From Hirundichthys speculiger (taxonomy: Eukaryota > Chordata > Actinopteri > Beloniformes > Exocoetidae), in the NCBI GenBank assembly GCA_018398805.1, contig JAGFBZ010002248.1, positions 291,299 through 355,298 of the forward strand: a stretch of DNA of 64,000 nucleotides. Direction: 5' to 3'. The notes beneath the pieces are model-generated. The model ran no database searches. It saw nothing but the letters and a program-made list of their open reading frames with translations, and was not told where the DNA came from. The position numbers and the translations under genes were made by a program. Of the stretch, positions 34,043 to 45,889 are shown one piece after another; the first letter of the stretch is position 1, and every line of letters begins with the position of its first letter.

Positions 34043-36263
34043 ATCATTACGTAACATTTGATCTTCAGATCAATACTGTGTAAACAACAGACCGGAGTTG
34101 AGATTCTTGCCTGAATATCTACAACAAATAAACTTATATTTGTTTCTGTGTTGCTGGTGCAGAGCTGGGTGTCTTATTTTGTGTTTGTTTTGGTGATTTA
34201 CAAAGATGAGTGCAATTTTTGTCTGTGCCAGGTGATTTAGAAGTAAAAAAAACGGTCTTTATGAAAGAAATGGCGAGCCCTGGTTGTAATATGCACGGAA
34301 AATGAACCATAATCTTCAAAAAGTGAGAGCACTGGGGCTGCTCTCCTGGCTGGAAATGAAATCTGTGTGTGGATAATTGTTTAAATGTCATTTCCAGCAG
34401 CCTGGAGCTCAGGGGCTCAAACCTGGAACATTTCCACAGACGTCCAGAAGTTAAAAGGCGCAAACAAGCACCTAAACTGTCAAAAGTATCTTTTGACAGT
34501 TTTCTTTCCTTACTTTTTTTTTTCTCCCCTCGATCGTCTTGTACTTTTAAAATGCATAAATATTAGGCAAAATGGGAAATAACATTCAGATGTCAAATTA
34601 CTTTTACTTGGTTGATATTGTCGATATTTCAGCCGGGCTGCGTCGGGAAAGGGCATCCGGCGTAAAAATTGTGCCAGATCAGTCATGCCGATCACTCCGC
34701 TGCAGCGATCCTGAACAGGCAGCAGCTAAAGTTTAGTTTATTGACTAACTGCAAACGGACAACAGAAATGAACAAATGTAAGCAGTGATGGTCGGGGCTT
34801 GGAGGAAGTTTTCATGTTTGGTTGAAGGCAGCGGGTTGGGAGCCCTGGGGGGCTGCAGAGGGAAACTCGATGATGGATGTAAAACGTACGCTTTATGGTC
34901 CTGTTCTTTTTTTTTATTATTTGCTCATTCTTGGCAACTTCTCAGAGATAGAAGGAAGTCAAGTGGCTGATTATAAAAACAGCAGCAGCAGCCACATTTA
35001 TGATGTGTTTATCCCCCTCTAGTGGGTGGGTGACATATGGTGGAAGCAGTTTCTTTACAGAATAAGCTGCCAGTCAAGTAGAGCAGAGGGAGGTTTGACT
35101 TTAAAATGACTGCAGGGTCGTTATCAGACGTCAGTCCTTCCCCCATTTTTCACCACCGACAGCTGTATATTCTGATAACGTGGACAGGTAAACAATACAC
35201 ATCTGCATGTTCAGCCCGTACACATTATCTGCTGCTACGAATTGAAAACTGTTGATAAGGCGAATTGAGCGGATACTTCTGGATGAGAGTTTGAGCTCAT
35301 TATAATACTCATCTGATATTGAAGGTTGCCTGAATCATACGCTCTCTCCTTTAATTTATCTTCATGATGAAGTCTCAGTTTTTTAATATTATGCTGTATT
35401 GTTTTATTCAGAAAATAACATTGGTGTTTATGTACCGTTTTATTTCCACACTATTTCTTCGCTCCTCTGCATTAAACAGTCCATCTCTTGAATTTCTGGT
35501 ATGGATCATATCAGCCGTGAAGGTCGATGACGCATCTCCACATGACCCCTGTAGCTCATGAACGGTAAAATACAGCTCTTCTGGAAGACGTGATCTCTTC
35601 AACACGTCCTTGGTTGCATCGGGATCTTTTCAAGTTGGACGTGCCAACAACCGAACTGTCCGTTGATCTCGTCATAAAGACCCAGAGATACTTCAACTCC
35701 TCCATATTTCACCCTTTCTGCATCAAGTGGGAAAACAGACTCAACTTTGTTTTGAGCTAAATGAAGCCTGTAAGTGTGAAAGCACATAGTCGGTACTCTT
35801 TCAGGACTCGGCTACATAATAATCTCTCACACAGGGTCTGCCAGTTTTCCAGCTTTCAGTCTATAATCCTGCTAGACGTGATGGAGGGAGGAAATGGGGC
35901 CGGATAATTAATTGAAAATGTATCAAAACCAACATTCAGAACCTAGAACTGACTTAATCTTGATCGTGTTAATAATTTAATTTTTTAACTTTGATTCTGC
36001 TGTTAATTTCCCCCTCTGTGTTAATTGACTGTTACAGCATGTATATACTACTATGTATATGTGTGGTCACATGACTAACTGGTCCAGTCCGTGACATGGA
36101 AGCAACATGAAGGAGAACTTAGACACAGAGACAGCTCAGCAGTGTCCATCATTTGGCTTTTCATTCATTCATTCATTCATTCTTTTTTAAATTTTTGGGG
36201 TTCTCTGAAGATGACATTGAACAAAGAGAGGTGAAATGCAAACCCTTCAAAATAAAAAGCCTC
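34043..36263. other. No confirmed gene; possible coding remnant at 35408-35775
   Basis: Apart from the protein-like minus-strand segment listed separately, I see no exon or repeat boundary. A poly-T run lies near 34516-34524, and (ATTC)n near 36162-36181. Confidence 0.4.
35408..35775 (-). pseudogene. Protein-like segment with a frameshift, family unknown
   Basis: On the minus strand, after an acceptor-like cacacttacag at about 35765, the frame reads VESVFPLDAERVKYGGVEV, SLGLYDEINGQFGCWHVQLEK. It then runs into a stop at about 35600. Shifting the frame continues KDPDATKDVLKRSRL, PEELYFTVHEL and on to NTNVIF at 35408. The composition looks like a globular protein on both sides of the shift. 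I do not recognise the family. It could be a decayed exon, a retrocopy or transposon-derived; chance is not excluded. Confidence 0.3.
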
Positions 36264-36280
36264 TGGGACTGGAGTTTAAC

Positions 36281-37130
36281 ACCTCCAATCTGTTTCAACG
36301 TCAACGTTTGCGTGACCGATTTCAAACAATACGTGACTCATTACGTGTCTGCTAGTCTCTGCTAGTGTTGCTCCGATTCCGATATCAGTATCGGAAATTG
36401 CTCCGATACGGCCAAAAATATCGGTATCGGTGAGTACGGGAGTCCAGGCACCCACCCATACCAAGTAATTTATATTTAATGATTTATTAATGGTTACTTC
36501 CGTTACACTACCAGCAAAAATAAATGGTTTTTAATTTTGCAACGCTGTTTAATACTGTTCTATTTGGAAATAAATGTAGACATAAATGGGTTGGATTTGC
36601 TGTATTTATTCATGTTTTGCAATAATGATAATTATATTACAGTCAGGCAATTTTGGGGAATTTTTTTAATGTCATACTCGGATCAGTAGTCGGTATCGGC
36701 CGAAACATAAATGGGGTGAGTATTGGCAAGGACCTCCCAATACGATATGTATCATGATACTTGGGTCACGATACAGTATGATCACAGTATCACGATATAT
36801 TGCGATATTCTACTCAGTTAATATCAAAATTAAAAGTAGAGATGAAAAATCAAGTTGCTGTATATGTTCATCGGATTATATTGATCATTCAGAGGACAAA
36901 CTGAATCAAAACTTTGCCTATAAATAATTATAAATATTCTATTTATTGTTTATTATTTGTGTTTTTGCACATTTAAGTGAATGAATGAATTTTCCTAAAA
37001 AAAATTGCTATTAGGAGCTGAAAAATCGATATTATATCGGGCAGCCGAAAATCACGATATATCTCCAAATCGATTTTATTTCACACCCCTACGATACACA
37101 CAGCTCCAGAATCGGTATCAAAAGGGAAAA
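36281..37130 (+). mobile_element. hAT family E remnant interrupted by family D
   Basis: TAGTGTTGCTCCGATTCCGATATC at about 36363 is a TATCGG-rich hAT-type end. The stretch 36281-36480 is also present, inverted, at 2090-2280. After the D insertion, CGATACACACAGCTCCAGAATCGGTATC near 37092 appears to continue the element. The right terminus and target duplication are not clear. Confidence 0.55.
36712..37091 (+). mobile_element. hAT MITE, family D, nested in E
   Basis: The ends are TGGGGTGAGTATTGGCAAGG and TTTCACACCCCTA, as in 20329-20687. Flanking 8-mers do not match well. The copy is internally diverged, for example GAATGAATGAATT inserted near 36980. Non-coding. Confidence 0.8.
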
Positions 37131-39553
37131 AATGGTATGTGAACATCTTTAATCTCTGTTCTGTGAACAGCAGCCTGACTAAGCTAATTATATGAATTAA
37201 CGTTCTCATGTTTTTTTTTTCCTTTAATAAAAGCTTGTTCAACTTTAGAACCTCTTAAAAACTGTCCCTTTTAACTTTCAGAGCTGACATCATCAGGACA
37301 AAACATAATTTATATTACTCACTAGTCTTATTGTCCTTGTGATGTCCTGAATCCAGTTTTAAAACTCTGTCAAGGAAACCCTGACCGGTATTATCTTGGA
37401 GCTCTGCGACGTCTGTGGGTTTGTGATCCCTGTGACCCTTCTCTGGTGAGCTAAACGGTAAATGAAGCCAAAATCATAAACGTACGTTGTTTCTCTGACC
37501 CAGTATGACCCGTGGGGCTGCTGCCAGCAGTGACTGATCATTTTGCACATGCTGAATCAGATTATATCTGCTGGACCTGATCCAGATCACCCTCATAGAT
37601 ACAGCTGCATCTCTGTCGTCCCTGTTATCCCCGTCTGATCTGTGGAGAGTCCAGATGGGCCAAGACGGACCGGAGCCGGGTCAGATTTAGCTCCGTTTGA
37701 TAGTTTCTGTATGGATCATTTAGGTGATCTGATCCACTGAAACGTCTGATAACTCCAGAGATGCAGCGGATTCGCTTTCAGCAACGTCGGAGTTAAAACG
37801 GCTTATCTCCAGTTTGTGTCCGAGTCTGGCACAGCTCGGCACTGACTGGTACCGGAGTCGGTTAAAACGAAACGTAGCGGTTTCTCAGCTGCAGCGGAGC
37901 GCAAAAACAGATGCTTAACCGAAGTCTTAAAGGAGTTAAATCCACTGTAGGTCTATTATGAGATGAAAAAGGATGATTACTCTTTATTAGGGGCCAGAAT
38001 TATGAGAATGAAATGTGTGTTTGCAGAAAAAATGGCATTTAATGTTAGCAGTTGAGCCAGTGGACCTACTTCAAAATAAATAGGTGTTTTAAGTGATAAT
38101 GGTGCATTAGATCCCTACAGACAAAACTCAGTGAGGGAAAGTAGGAGGGTTAATGGCATCTGTTTCTGTAGAACTGGATGTTTATGACAGAACGGTAAGT
38201 GTACGAGATGGAGGCCATGAACTCTTCTTCTTCTGTCCTCTCTAAGTAGCTGCGGCTTGATTCGGTAGTCAACTGGAAATGCCTGTACAGACGGTCCTTT
38301 TTTATACTCTTTCTGTACACTTATAAAGTTAAAATGATCTTGGTTTGCCTGTAGGGATCCTGTCCAGACTGTCATTTAAGTGAAATTACATTTTTCAGTC
38401 TTTTTAGGGGCTTAAAATGGCAGTTTGATGTAACTTATGTCACGATGCCTCAGTACTTTTCACTGATCTTTTCATGGAGCGTCAGTTTATGTTGAGTCTC
38501 TTTTCTTGTGTGTTTCGAATTATTTTATTTCACTTTTTATTCCTCCGTTAAGGAAATCAACTGAAAGGCTCATTAGGTGTGCCACTGCTGAACAACTGAT
38601 GCTCTCAAAGAAAAACCAATGGGCTGCAACGGATCCGTAGGAATATAAATTAATTTGCTGAACCTGTTTGGCAGCTTCTGCATTTAAACGGTTGCAGAGA
38701 AACAGATCCGGTGTTTGCTTTTCCTCATTAACTTCAGCCGCACTGAACCGTGCAGCCAAACTGGCTCCTCGTCCTTTTAGAGAAAGCACTTTACCGAGAG
38801 ACAAAACAGCCGTAGAAGTTTGCACTCACAAACTAATTACCGCGTTTCTGAAGGCGATCAGGCGCTCCAGATCGTAGTGAAAATGCTCTCAAGTCAACTT
38901 TTCCCCGTAGAGTTGGGTTGTGTTGGATGTGTGATTATGATGATGGAAACAAGTCATTTTTTAAGTCTCAAGACTTTGGTTGCAGGTCTCAGTAAAGGGA
39001 CATGCCGCCTAGTTTTCTTAGAATAGTGTCTTTCAGTCCTGGTCCTTGTGGTAGAAGAGATAAGTATAGATTTGAGTTTTAATAATCAGTCATAACTAGA
39101 CTTTAAAGAATATGTAAAACAACCACCACCCTGGACATTGTTTTCCTTTTGTTACTCTACTGTTGTTTCTCTTCCTTTCTTGCTTAAATCCATTTAGTTC
39201 TGGGGCCATTTTTACCGTCATCTGCAGCTTGCTTTACGGCTCTCTGGCATGAATTGGAAGTAAACTAATTGAAAACCTTGAAAGTTTAAAGTCTGTCTTA
39301 TGAAGTCGTAGATCACCGTGGATAAATAAAAATGCAACTCTGACAGAATAACAGAAGGAGATGTAGTTGGACTTCCTTAACTGACCACCAGGACCACCTC
39401 CGTTTACCTCATGTTCATTTCATATGAAAAGTTGGACACTTTAGCGTATTTACAACCTTGTTAAAAAAAATCAAAAACATTTTGTGTCTCCATAGATGGA
39501 TTTCACATCCATGACAACTCTCTTTATGCACTGCATCAGGTAAAATTATATCT
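37131..39553. other. No gene seen
   Basis: About 2.4 kb with no recognisable exon. Open stretches near 38115-38375 and 38520-38880 occur on both strands and lack motif or splice support. Confidence 0.4.
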
Positions 39554-40269
39554 ATGGAGCCCTGTTTGGGTCATAATTCAATGAATAAATGAGTCTATTA
39601 TTATGAAATACAGGCGTTTATTATTATGAAATATTTCCCAATTATTATGATAATGGTCCTTCGCTTTTCATAAGAATGAGCTTTTACATAATAATGGCTT
39701 TGTTTTTTATAAGAATGATTTGTGTGTCAATCACAGCAGAGAAGGCGGAGCCATTTATGTGTTTGGCTGCTCTTTCATTCAGGCATAAGCAACAGAACAG
39801 TGAATATGGTCAAGGTTTCCCGTAGCTCAGTCCAAGCTGCCATAGCTACAATCGCACTAGGAGCGCACCTTGATGACGCCACGGCCAGCTGCTAACGGGA
39901 CCTCACGGCCAAAACTAGTCGATGTCAGAGCGTAGAATGGAGAAGGATCAGCCAATGAGCGTGCAGGTCAACCACTGGTCCCGCCCACTGGCAAAATGTC
40001 ATTATTATGTAAAAGCTCATTCTTATGAAAAATGAAGCCATTATGTAAAAACTAATTCTTAGATAAAAAAAAAGCCATTCTGAAATAAACTATTATGCAT
40101 TAAACTAAGATTAAATAATAATAAAAATATATTTCATAATAATCACATTTTTTTATAATAATGGGAAACATTTCATAATAATGGATACGTATTTCATAAT
40201 AATAAACACCTGTATTTCATAATAATAGACTCATTTATTCATTGAATTATGACCCAAACGGGGCTCCAT
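39554..40269. mobile_element. Long-TIR DNA element of uncertain class (ATGGAGCCC ends)
   Basis: The ends ATGGAGCCCTGTTTGGGTC and GACCCAAACGGGGCTCCAT are inverse copies. Similarity continues inward for roughly 100 bp (ATTCAATGAATAAATGAGTC, then TATTATTATGAAATA). Each arm repeats ATTATTATGAAAT/TTCATAATAAT several times at short spacing. A GC-richer core near 39730-39980 lies between the arms. No open frame is convincing. Target duplication is unclear (possibly AT or TA). Confidence 0.8.
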
Positions 40270-41027
40270 ATATATACACCACCAAATCAATGAAAAAACA
40301 TTTTGCCGAATAAACTTGACTTCTGAGCTGTGAATGAAGATCCAACAAAGCGCAATCATTCCTGTTTTACAGACAATATGTCTTATTGTGCAAACCGACC
40401 GCCGCCGCTGCTCTGGATGGACTTCCAGAGGCGCAAGGATGTCAACTAAGGATGACCTCCATGCTGTGGTCACCTAGCTGGGCGTTAGCTCGTCCAGGGT
40501 AGCGGTACAGCTGGACCAGAGCTCGGGGGGCCCTCGTTAGAGCCTCGTTTCAAACATCATGTCAGAAACGAGGACAGATCCTCTAAATAAAGCAGGTCAG
40601 CGCCGCCACTTTAGATCCAAGCGCTCGTTTGTTTATTTATCGAGCTGAAGGTCGGGATTCAGGACTTTGGATTCCCGCTGCAGCGGATTCTTCAACAGCT
40701 GGCCAGAGTCCCCCCCCTTTTGTTCGACCCTGAACAATTCCTCTGATTTACCGCTCTGTCCTCACGGAGCAGCTCTCTGTTAGGCGGTCATGTGATAAAT
40801 GGCCTCCTGCCGTATTAAACGACACCAGACCAGGTCTTTGTCTCGCCGCGTCTCCTCTTGAGGGACGGCGGACGTGAAAACCACAAGCTCTGCGGTCCAA
40901 ACCGCCGGTGATTTATCTGTTTCTAGTGATCCACGGAGACGGAGACGCATCGGACTCACTCTGAGATATTAGTTTCCGTTAGACACTTAGACGAGGACGA
41001 CTCTACATGAACCACACATATGTGATG
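40270..41027. other. No gene seen
   Basis: Moderately GC-rich, unique-looking DNA with no exon or repeat end that I can support. Confidence 0.4.
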
Positions 41028-41654
41028 TAGTGCTAATATAGCGGTAATATGACGCTACATATCGTGGGGACGATAGAAAATGTGTATCGTTTCTATCGGT
41101 TCTAACCTAATTTTATCAATTATTACAGCAAATATGTAATTAAATAACCTGCAACGATAAATTTGATAGAATCATATCTACTTCTACAAAGTAGCCTTTT
41201 ATGTTTGCACTTTTATTCATGGTTAATGCCTTAAACAGAGTTCTCTTCAACCCTGTTGTTTACTTTAGACACTTTATATTGGTTTGCAAACTTTGCACTA
41301 CAAGGTTACAGATTTCAGAAAGTTGAAAAATAATTTGTGTTTATTTTTTATAGCTTAACTTCAGTGCAAAAAATGTGTTTTTTTCTCTCAGAAACTGTTG
41401 TGCACTTTAAAAAAAAAAATGTGAAAGCTACTGTACCTCTGTACCTACCTGTTTTTGCTGCACTAAAATGTATGTTTGTGACAGTTCAGCTAAATGTCCT
41501 TTCAAAATAAAGTTGAAAAGTCAGCGATGAAATTTTTGTCAAACTTTTCAGAGAATAACTGAAAACATACGTTTATTATGGTATATCGTGATATATATCG
41601 TTATCGTGATATAAAATAGTCCAATATTTTTTTTTTCCGTATCGCCCAGCACTA
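41028..41654 (+). mobile_element. hAT MITE, family C
   Basis: Flanking 8-mers ATGTGATG (41020-41027) and ATGTGATA (41655-41662) match at 7 of 8. The left end TAGTGCTAATATAGCGG has diverged from the TAGTGCTGGG consensus; the right end CGCCCAGCACTA is intact. The body is otherwise almost the same as the copies at 12747 and 25482. Confidence 0.9.
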
Positions 41655-41739
41655 ATGTGATAATTGATCTGCCACCGGATCAGAACCTGTCCAGGTGGAA
41701 ACTCAAAAAATTCTCCGTGATCTGTCTCTAAGGTCCAGG

Positions 41740-41741
<2 letters not shown>

Positions 41742-41774
<33 letters not shown>

Positions 41775-41928
41775 AGAAGAGGAGAGGAAGTGCTCATAAA
41801 TTTTAACCTACTGCATGAAGAATCAATGAAGCCTGGTTGTGGTTTTTTTAACGGTATTTCTGCGCATGAAGGGATTTAAATATTCGAGGAGGAAGCGGAG
41901 CTGAATTGAGCAGCTGGATTTTCTGCAT

Positions 41929-41961
<33 letters not shown>
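41742..41961 (+). repeat. Two poly-G runs of 32 bases each
   Basis: G-only runs at 41742-41773 and 41930-41961, on the same strand and about 156 bp apart. Both can form G-quadruplexes. Lengths may be affected by sequencing. Confidence 0.9.
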
Positions 41962-41962
<1 letters not shown>

Positions 41963-42339
41963 GATCAGCAGGTTTTAAATGCCACAGCAGATGGAGCGCC
42001 GTATAGTTGAGCTTTATTACAGTTCCATCTCTGAAATCCCATCTTCGGCTGAAGCAGAGCTGCCTCATCAGCGTTGCGGCGTTATTCGATCACGTAGCGG
42101 CGTCTTTTTGTGTTGCTTTTGACGTTAAGACAGTGAGATAAATGGATCGGCGCCGTGGGGACGAGCATCGTTAGAAACATGGAGATGGTGCAAGTGTTTG
42201 GAGGGTCGTAATCTTTGTAAGGCTGAAGATTACGGGTGATTAAGGGTGTCGTGGGCGTGTAATCCATTTTGCTTGTTTACCTGAGGCTCGTGATTCTTTG
42301 ACATTAATATTCCTACTCCGACCCGCAGCCTGACGCGAC

Positions 42340-42570
42340 CGTAAGCCCATCACGGCGGCGGCGGCGGCGGTCTGCGGCGAGCCGCGACCTCATCCCTGTC
42401 CGTGCGGAGCAGAGATCAGCGTAAGCCGTAGTTACCGCTGCAGAAGCAGAACGCCTCCATCCACCCCCGCCGCCGCCGCCGCCGCAGCTGTCGCCATCCT
42501 GCTCCTGCAGATGACTCGCCGGCTGCCCGTGCAGACAGCTGACCTCTGACCCCTGGCACGCTCATGCACG
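42340..42570 (-). promoter_or_regulatory. GC/CpG-rich block, candidate leader exon or promoter
   Basis: Clustered (CGG)n at 42354-42371 and (CCG)n at 42466-42484 lie in CpG-dense sequence. On the minus strand GCAGCG|gtaacta near 42440 could serve as a donor. A CpG-rich leader upstream of the grin2c start exon is expected, and this is the strongest such block before the right end of the window. The link to grin2c is inference only. Confidence 0.25.
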
Positions 42571-43440
42571 CTCGCGCACTCGCATGTATACACACATAAT
42601 CCACGTATGAGGATACCACTTTGTTCATAATCTCTCCTGCGGTTGTATCACGTTTTTTCTCGTTATTTTTATTTTACTTTTTTTTAAATCCCATCTTAAA
42701 TGAAATAGGCAGCATTTATTTAATTTTCTTTAACAACAGTTTGCATATTTTAATGGTTTGTTACCTGTATATATACGTACACACATTACGTAAACACATT
42801 TACATCCTGGTTCAAGAATTGGTTTTGATCTCAACAGTTAGATTTGACACCCGTGACAATTGTGCACAGGGTGATTTTTCTTTTGTTTGTTTTTTTGGTA
42901 CCACATCAGATAAAATTAGCAATAAAGCTGACCAATCAGATGGCTGGATACCCTTTGACATGTTTGATTGACAGCCAGCTCTGCTCTGCTGTTAGCGATA
43001 TTAGTTAGCAATTGCTGTCATCGTTTCAGCTACTTAGCGCTGAGCTAACGTTTGCCGCGTTTGTTTATGCGCTCCTTCACAACCCACAATGCACTGCTCA
43101 GCCGACGAAGTAGGCTTTATTGGCTCAGATTAGTGGTATAGTCTCTGTAGGTTGGACCGAAACGAACCGCGCCAGAGTTAACCGATAACCAAACCGGGTC
43201 CAGCATCATGTGGTTGCTGCGATCACAGTGACCTGAGGGAACCGCCATCGTTCCCAGAATTCCTTTGGACCGAGTTTAACAAGCGCAGGTGCATCCAGCT
43301 CTTTATAGCAACGACCTCAGCAGTCAACGAGGAGAAGCTCGTTAACGGTCGTTTACAGACACGTAATCAGGAGTCAGGAGTTGTCATGGAATTAACCCGA
43401 GTTGCTGATCAGGATCAGCAACTCGGGTAAGAATCAGCAG
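42571..43440. other. No gene seen
   Basis: AT-rich, then mixed sequence. A perfect 16-bp palindromic pair AACCCGAGTTGCTGAT / ATCAGCAACTCGGGTT-like lies near 43395-43428, next to the CATC tract. Confidence 0.4.
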
Positions 43441-43441
43441 C

Positions 43442-43537
43442 TTGTAAGAATCTGTCCATCCATCCTTCCATCCTTCCATCCATCCTTCCATCCTTCCATC
43501 CATCCATCCGTCCATCCATCCGCCATCCTTCCATCCT

Positions 43538-43570
<33 letters not shown>

Positions 43571-43922
43571 CCTTCCAGCCATCCATCCATCCATCCATCG
43601 ATCCTTCCATCCATCCATCCGTCCATCCATCCTTCCATCCATCCTTCCATCCATCACTCCATACTTCCATCCATCCATCCATCCATCGATTCTTCCATCC
43701 ATCCATCCATCCATCCATCCATCCATCGATTCTTCCATCCATCCATCCGTCCATCCATCCTTCGATCCTTCCATCCATCCGTCCATCCTTCCATCCTTCC
43801 ATCCTTCGATCCTTCCATCCAGCTATCCTTCCATCCATCCTTCGATCCTTCCGTCCATCCATCCTTCCATCCATCCGTCCGTACTTCCTTCCATCCATCC
43901 ATCCTTCGATCCTTCCATCCAG
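43442..43922. repeat. (CATC/CTTC)n tetranucleotide tract, about 480 bp
   Basis: Degenerate CCAT/CCTT/CCGT units in a continuous 4-bp register open all frames on both strands, producing meaningless MDGW/HPSI-type peptides. It directly abuts the 3' tail of the LINE copy to its right. Confidence 0.92.
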
Positions 43923-43925
43923 CGT

Positions 43926-45785
43926 GTTGAAGTAAGTAAGTAAGTAAGTAAAGTTTATTTGTATAGCACTTCTCACAGAAAGAATTCACAAAGTGCTTCA
44001 CAGTAAAAAATAAAAGCATACATAAAATACAATTTCATAATCAGCATAAAAACATATAAAAAACAAATAAACATAAAAACGTGAAACCATAAAACCCATA
44101 AAACCCCACACCTAACTAAAAGCCTGCCTGAATAACAGGGTTTTCAGCTGCTTTTTAAAAGCCTCAACAGAGCTTGAAGTGTGAAGGGATAGTGGCAACG
44201 AGTTCCATAGGTCTGGGGGCCACTGCTTGAAAGGCTCGATCCCCCCTGGTCTTAAAGCGAGTGTGGGGGATGACCAGCAGGAATTGGTTGTCGGATCTGA
44301 GGGAACGAGTAGGACAGTACCGTTTTATTTAGCAGCTCGGTGATGTATGTAGGGGCTTGGCCATTTAGAGCTCTGAAGGTAAGAACTAAAATTTTAAAAT
44401 TAATTCTAAAATGAACTGGGAGCCAGTGTAGTTCTGCTAAAAACCGGTGTGATGTGAGCCCTTTTAGTGGTGCGGGATAAAAGTCTTGCAGCAGAATTTT
44501 GGGACTGACTGGAGGCGGTGAATTTCTTTCTGACTGAGACATGTAAAAAAGGCTATTACAATAGTCCAAGCGGGATGAAATAAAAGCATGAATAATCATC
44601 TCAAGCTCCATTTTCGACACCAGTGATCTCAGCTTGGAGATGTTCCTCAGTTGGAAATAGCAGTTCCTGATCAGGGTTTTAGTATGATGCTCAAGAGACA
44701 TGGCTGAGTCGAAGACCACACCCAGGTTCCGCAGGCTCGACCGGGTGGACGAGCCTAGGGTACCCATAAGGATCTTGATACGTGCGATCTGATTTTCCGG
44801 AGCAATAACTAAAGTCTCTGTCTTGTCAGCATTTAGTTGGAGAGAGTTAAGACTTAACCACTGTTTTATGGAAGTTAAGCAGCTGGTTAAAGAGGAGAGT
44901 TTGTGTGTCTCTCGCTCTGTAAAAGAGCAGTATAACTGGATATCATCCGCATAAAAGTGGTAGGATACATCACAAAACTGGCTGATTATCTGTCCCAGTG
45001 GCAGAATGTACAATAAAAACAAAATTGGCCCTAAAACTGAACCCTGCGGTACACCACATGTCAGTGGAGCCGTATCGGAGGAAATCTGGTTCGCAAGCAC
45101 ATTAAAACTTCTGTCAGTAAGATAAGATTCAAACCATTTTAAAACCATACCGGACAACCCTAACTCTTTAAGTCTGCATATCATAATACCATGATCGACA
45201 GTATCAAAAGCAGAAGAAAGGTCCAATAAGACCAGAACTGTGTTTTTACCAGTGTCAGCTGACATCATAATGTCACTGGAAACACGAAGCAATGCAGTTT
45301 CAGTCGAGTGTTTGCTGCGAAAGCCCGACTGGAATTTATCCAGGACATTATTTCCCTCTAGGAAAACTGTAAGCTGCTCTGCCACTATTTTCTCAAGGAT
45401 TTTGGACATGAATGGAAGCTTCGAGATTGGCCTGTAGTTTTTAGGTTCTGATGGGTCCAGAGTTGGTTTTTTAAGAACCGGTTCAATAACTGCATGTTTA
45501 AAGGAGCTTGGAACCACACCAGTTGAAAGAGAAAGGTTAATCAGAGTCACAACAGAGGGGCCAATTGAACTAAAGACTGTTTTTAGCAGCTTGGTAGGGA
45601 GGACATCAGTGGGAGATGAAGAGGTTTTCATTTTTTGGAGCAGAGTAGTGATATCCTGGAGGGTCACAGAGTTAAAAGAGGACCAGATACAAGGGGAAGA
45701 CCTTAAACTGTCAAAGTTGGAAGAGGGCAACAGTGAAATGTTTTCCCTGATGTCTCTGATTTTGCCCACAAAAGAAGAACACCAT
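43926..45785 (-). mobile_element. 5'-truncated L2-type LINE copy
   Basis: Minus-strand retrotransposon copy with its 3' end at left: a tail of (TTAC)n at about 43930-43950, preceded by ...GCTATACAAATAAACTTTAC. The reverse transcriptase gene occupies most of the body. The 5' end is cut near 45785, just upstream of the reverse transcriptase domain; endonuclease and any ORF1 are absent. This is the usual result of incomplete target-primed reverse transcription. Confidence 0.85.
44112..45785 (-). pseudogene. LINE reverse transcriptase (ORF2 3' part), frameshifted
   Basis: A 505-codon frame (45769-44252) covers the reverse transcriptase: NYRPISKLPFMSKILEK, DKFQSGFRSKHSTETALL, LVLLDLSSAFDTVDH, GVPQGSVLGPILF, YHFYADDIQLY (catalytic YADD), LNADKTE and NLGVVFDS. 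A thumb-like region and ELHWLPVHFRINFKILVL follow. Between MSQSERN and LAELHWLPV the family sequence (NSAARLLSRTTKRAHITP) is in another frame, so two compensating indels exist. Further shifts follow near 44310 and 44215. Coding similarity runs on to a stop at about 44112. The pattern fits the L2/CR1-like group. The copy is fairly young but not functional. Confidence 0.85.
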
Positions 45786-45889
45786 CACCAGTTGAACACC
45801 ATCTTAGATCACCAACTCTTAAATTTCTTCACCTGTTCATCCATCCTGTCCTGTCGTCCTTAATTCCTCTGCTAATAATCTAATGTCAA

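Noticed and set aside
43384..44019. Long open frames of MDGW/HPSI-type repeats on both strands
   Set aside because: They arise from the (CATC)n tract, which has no stops in most frames.
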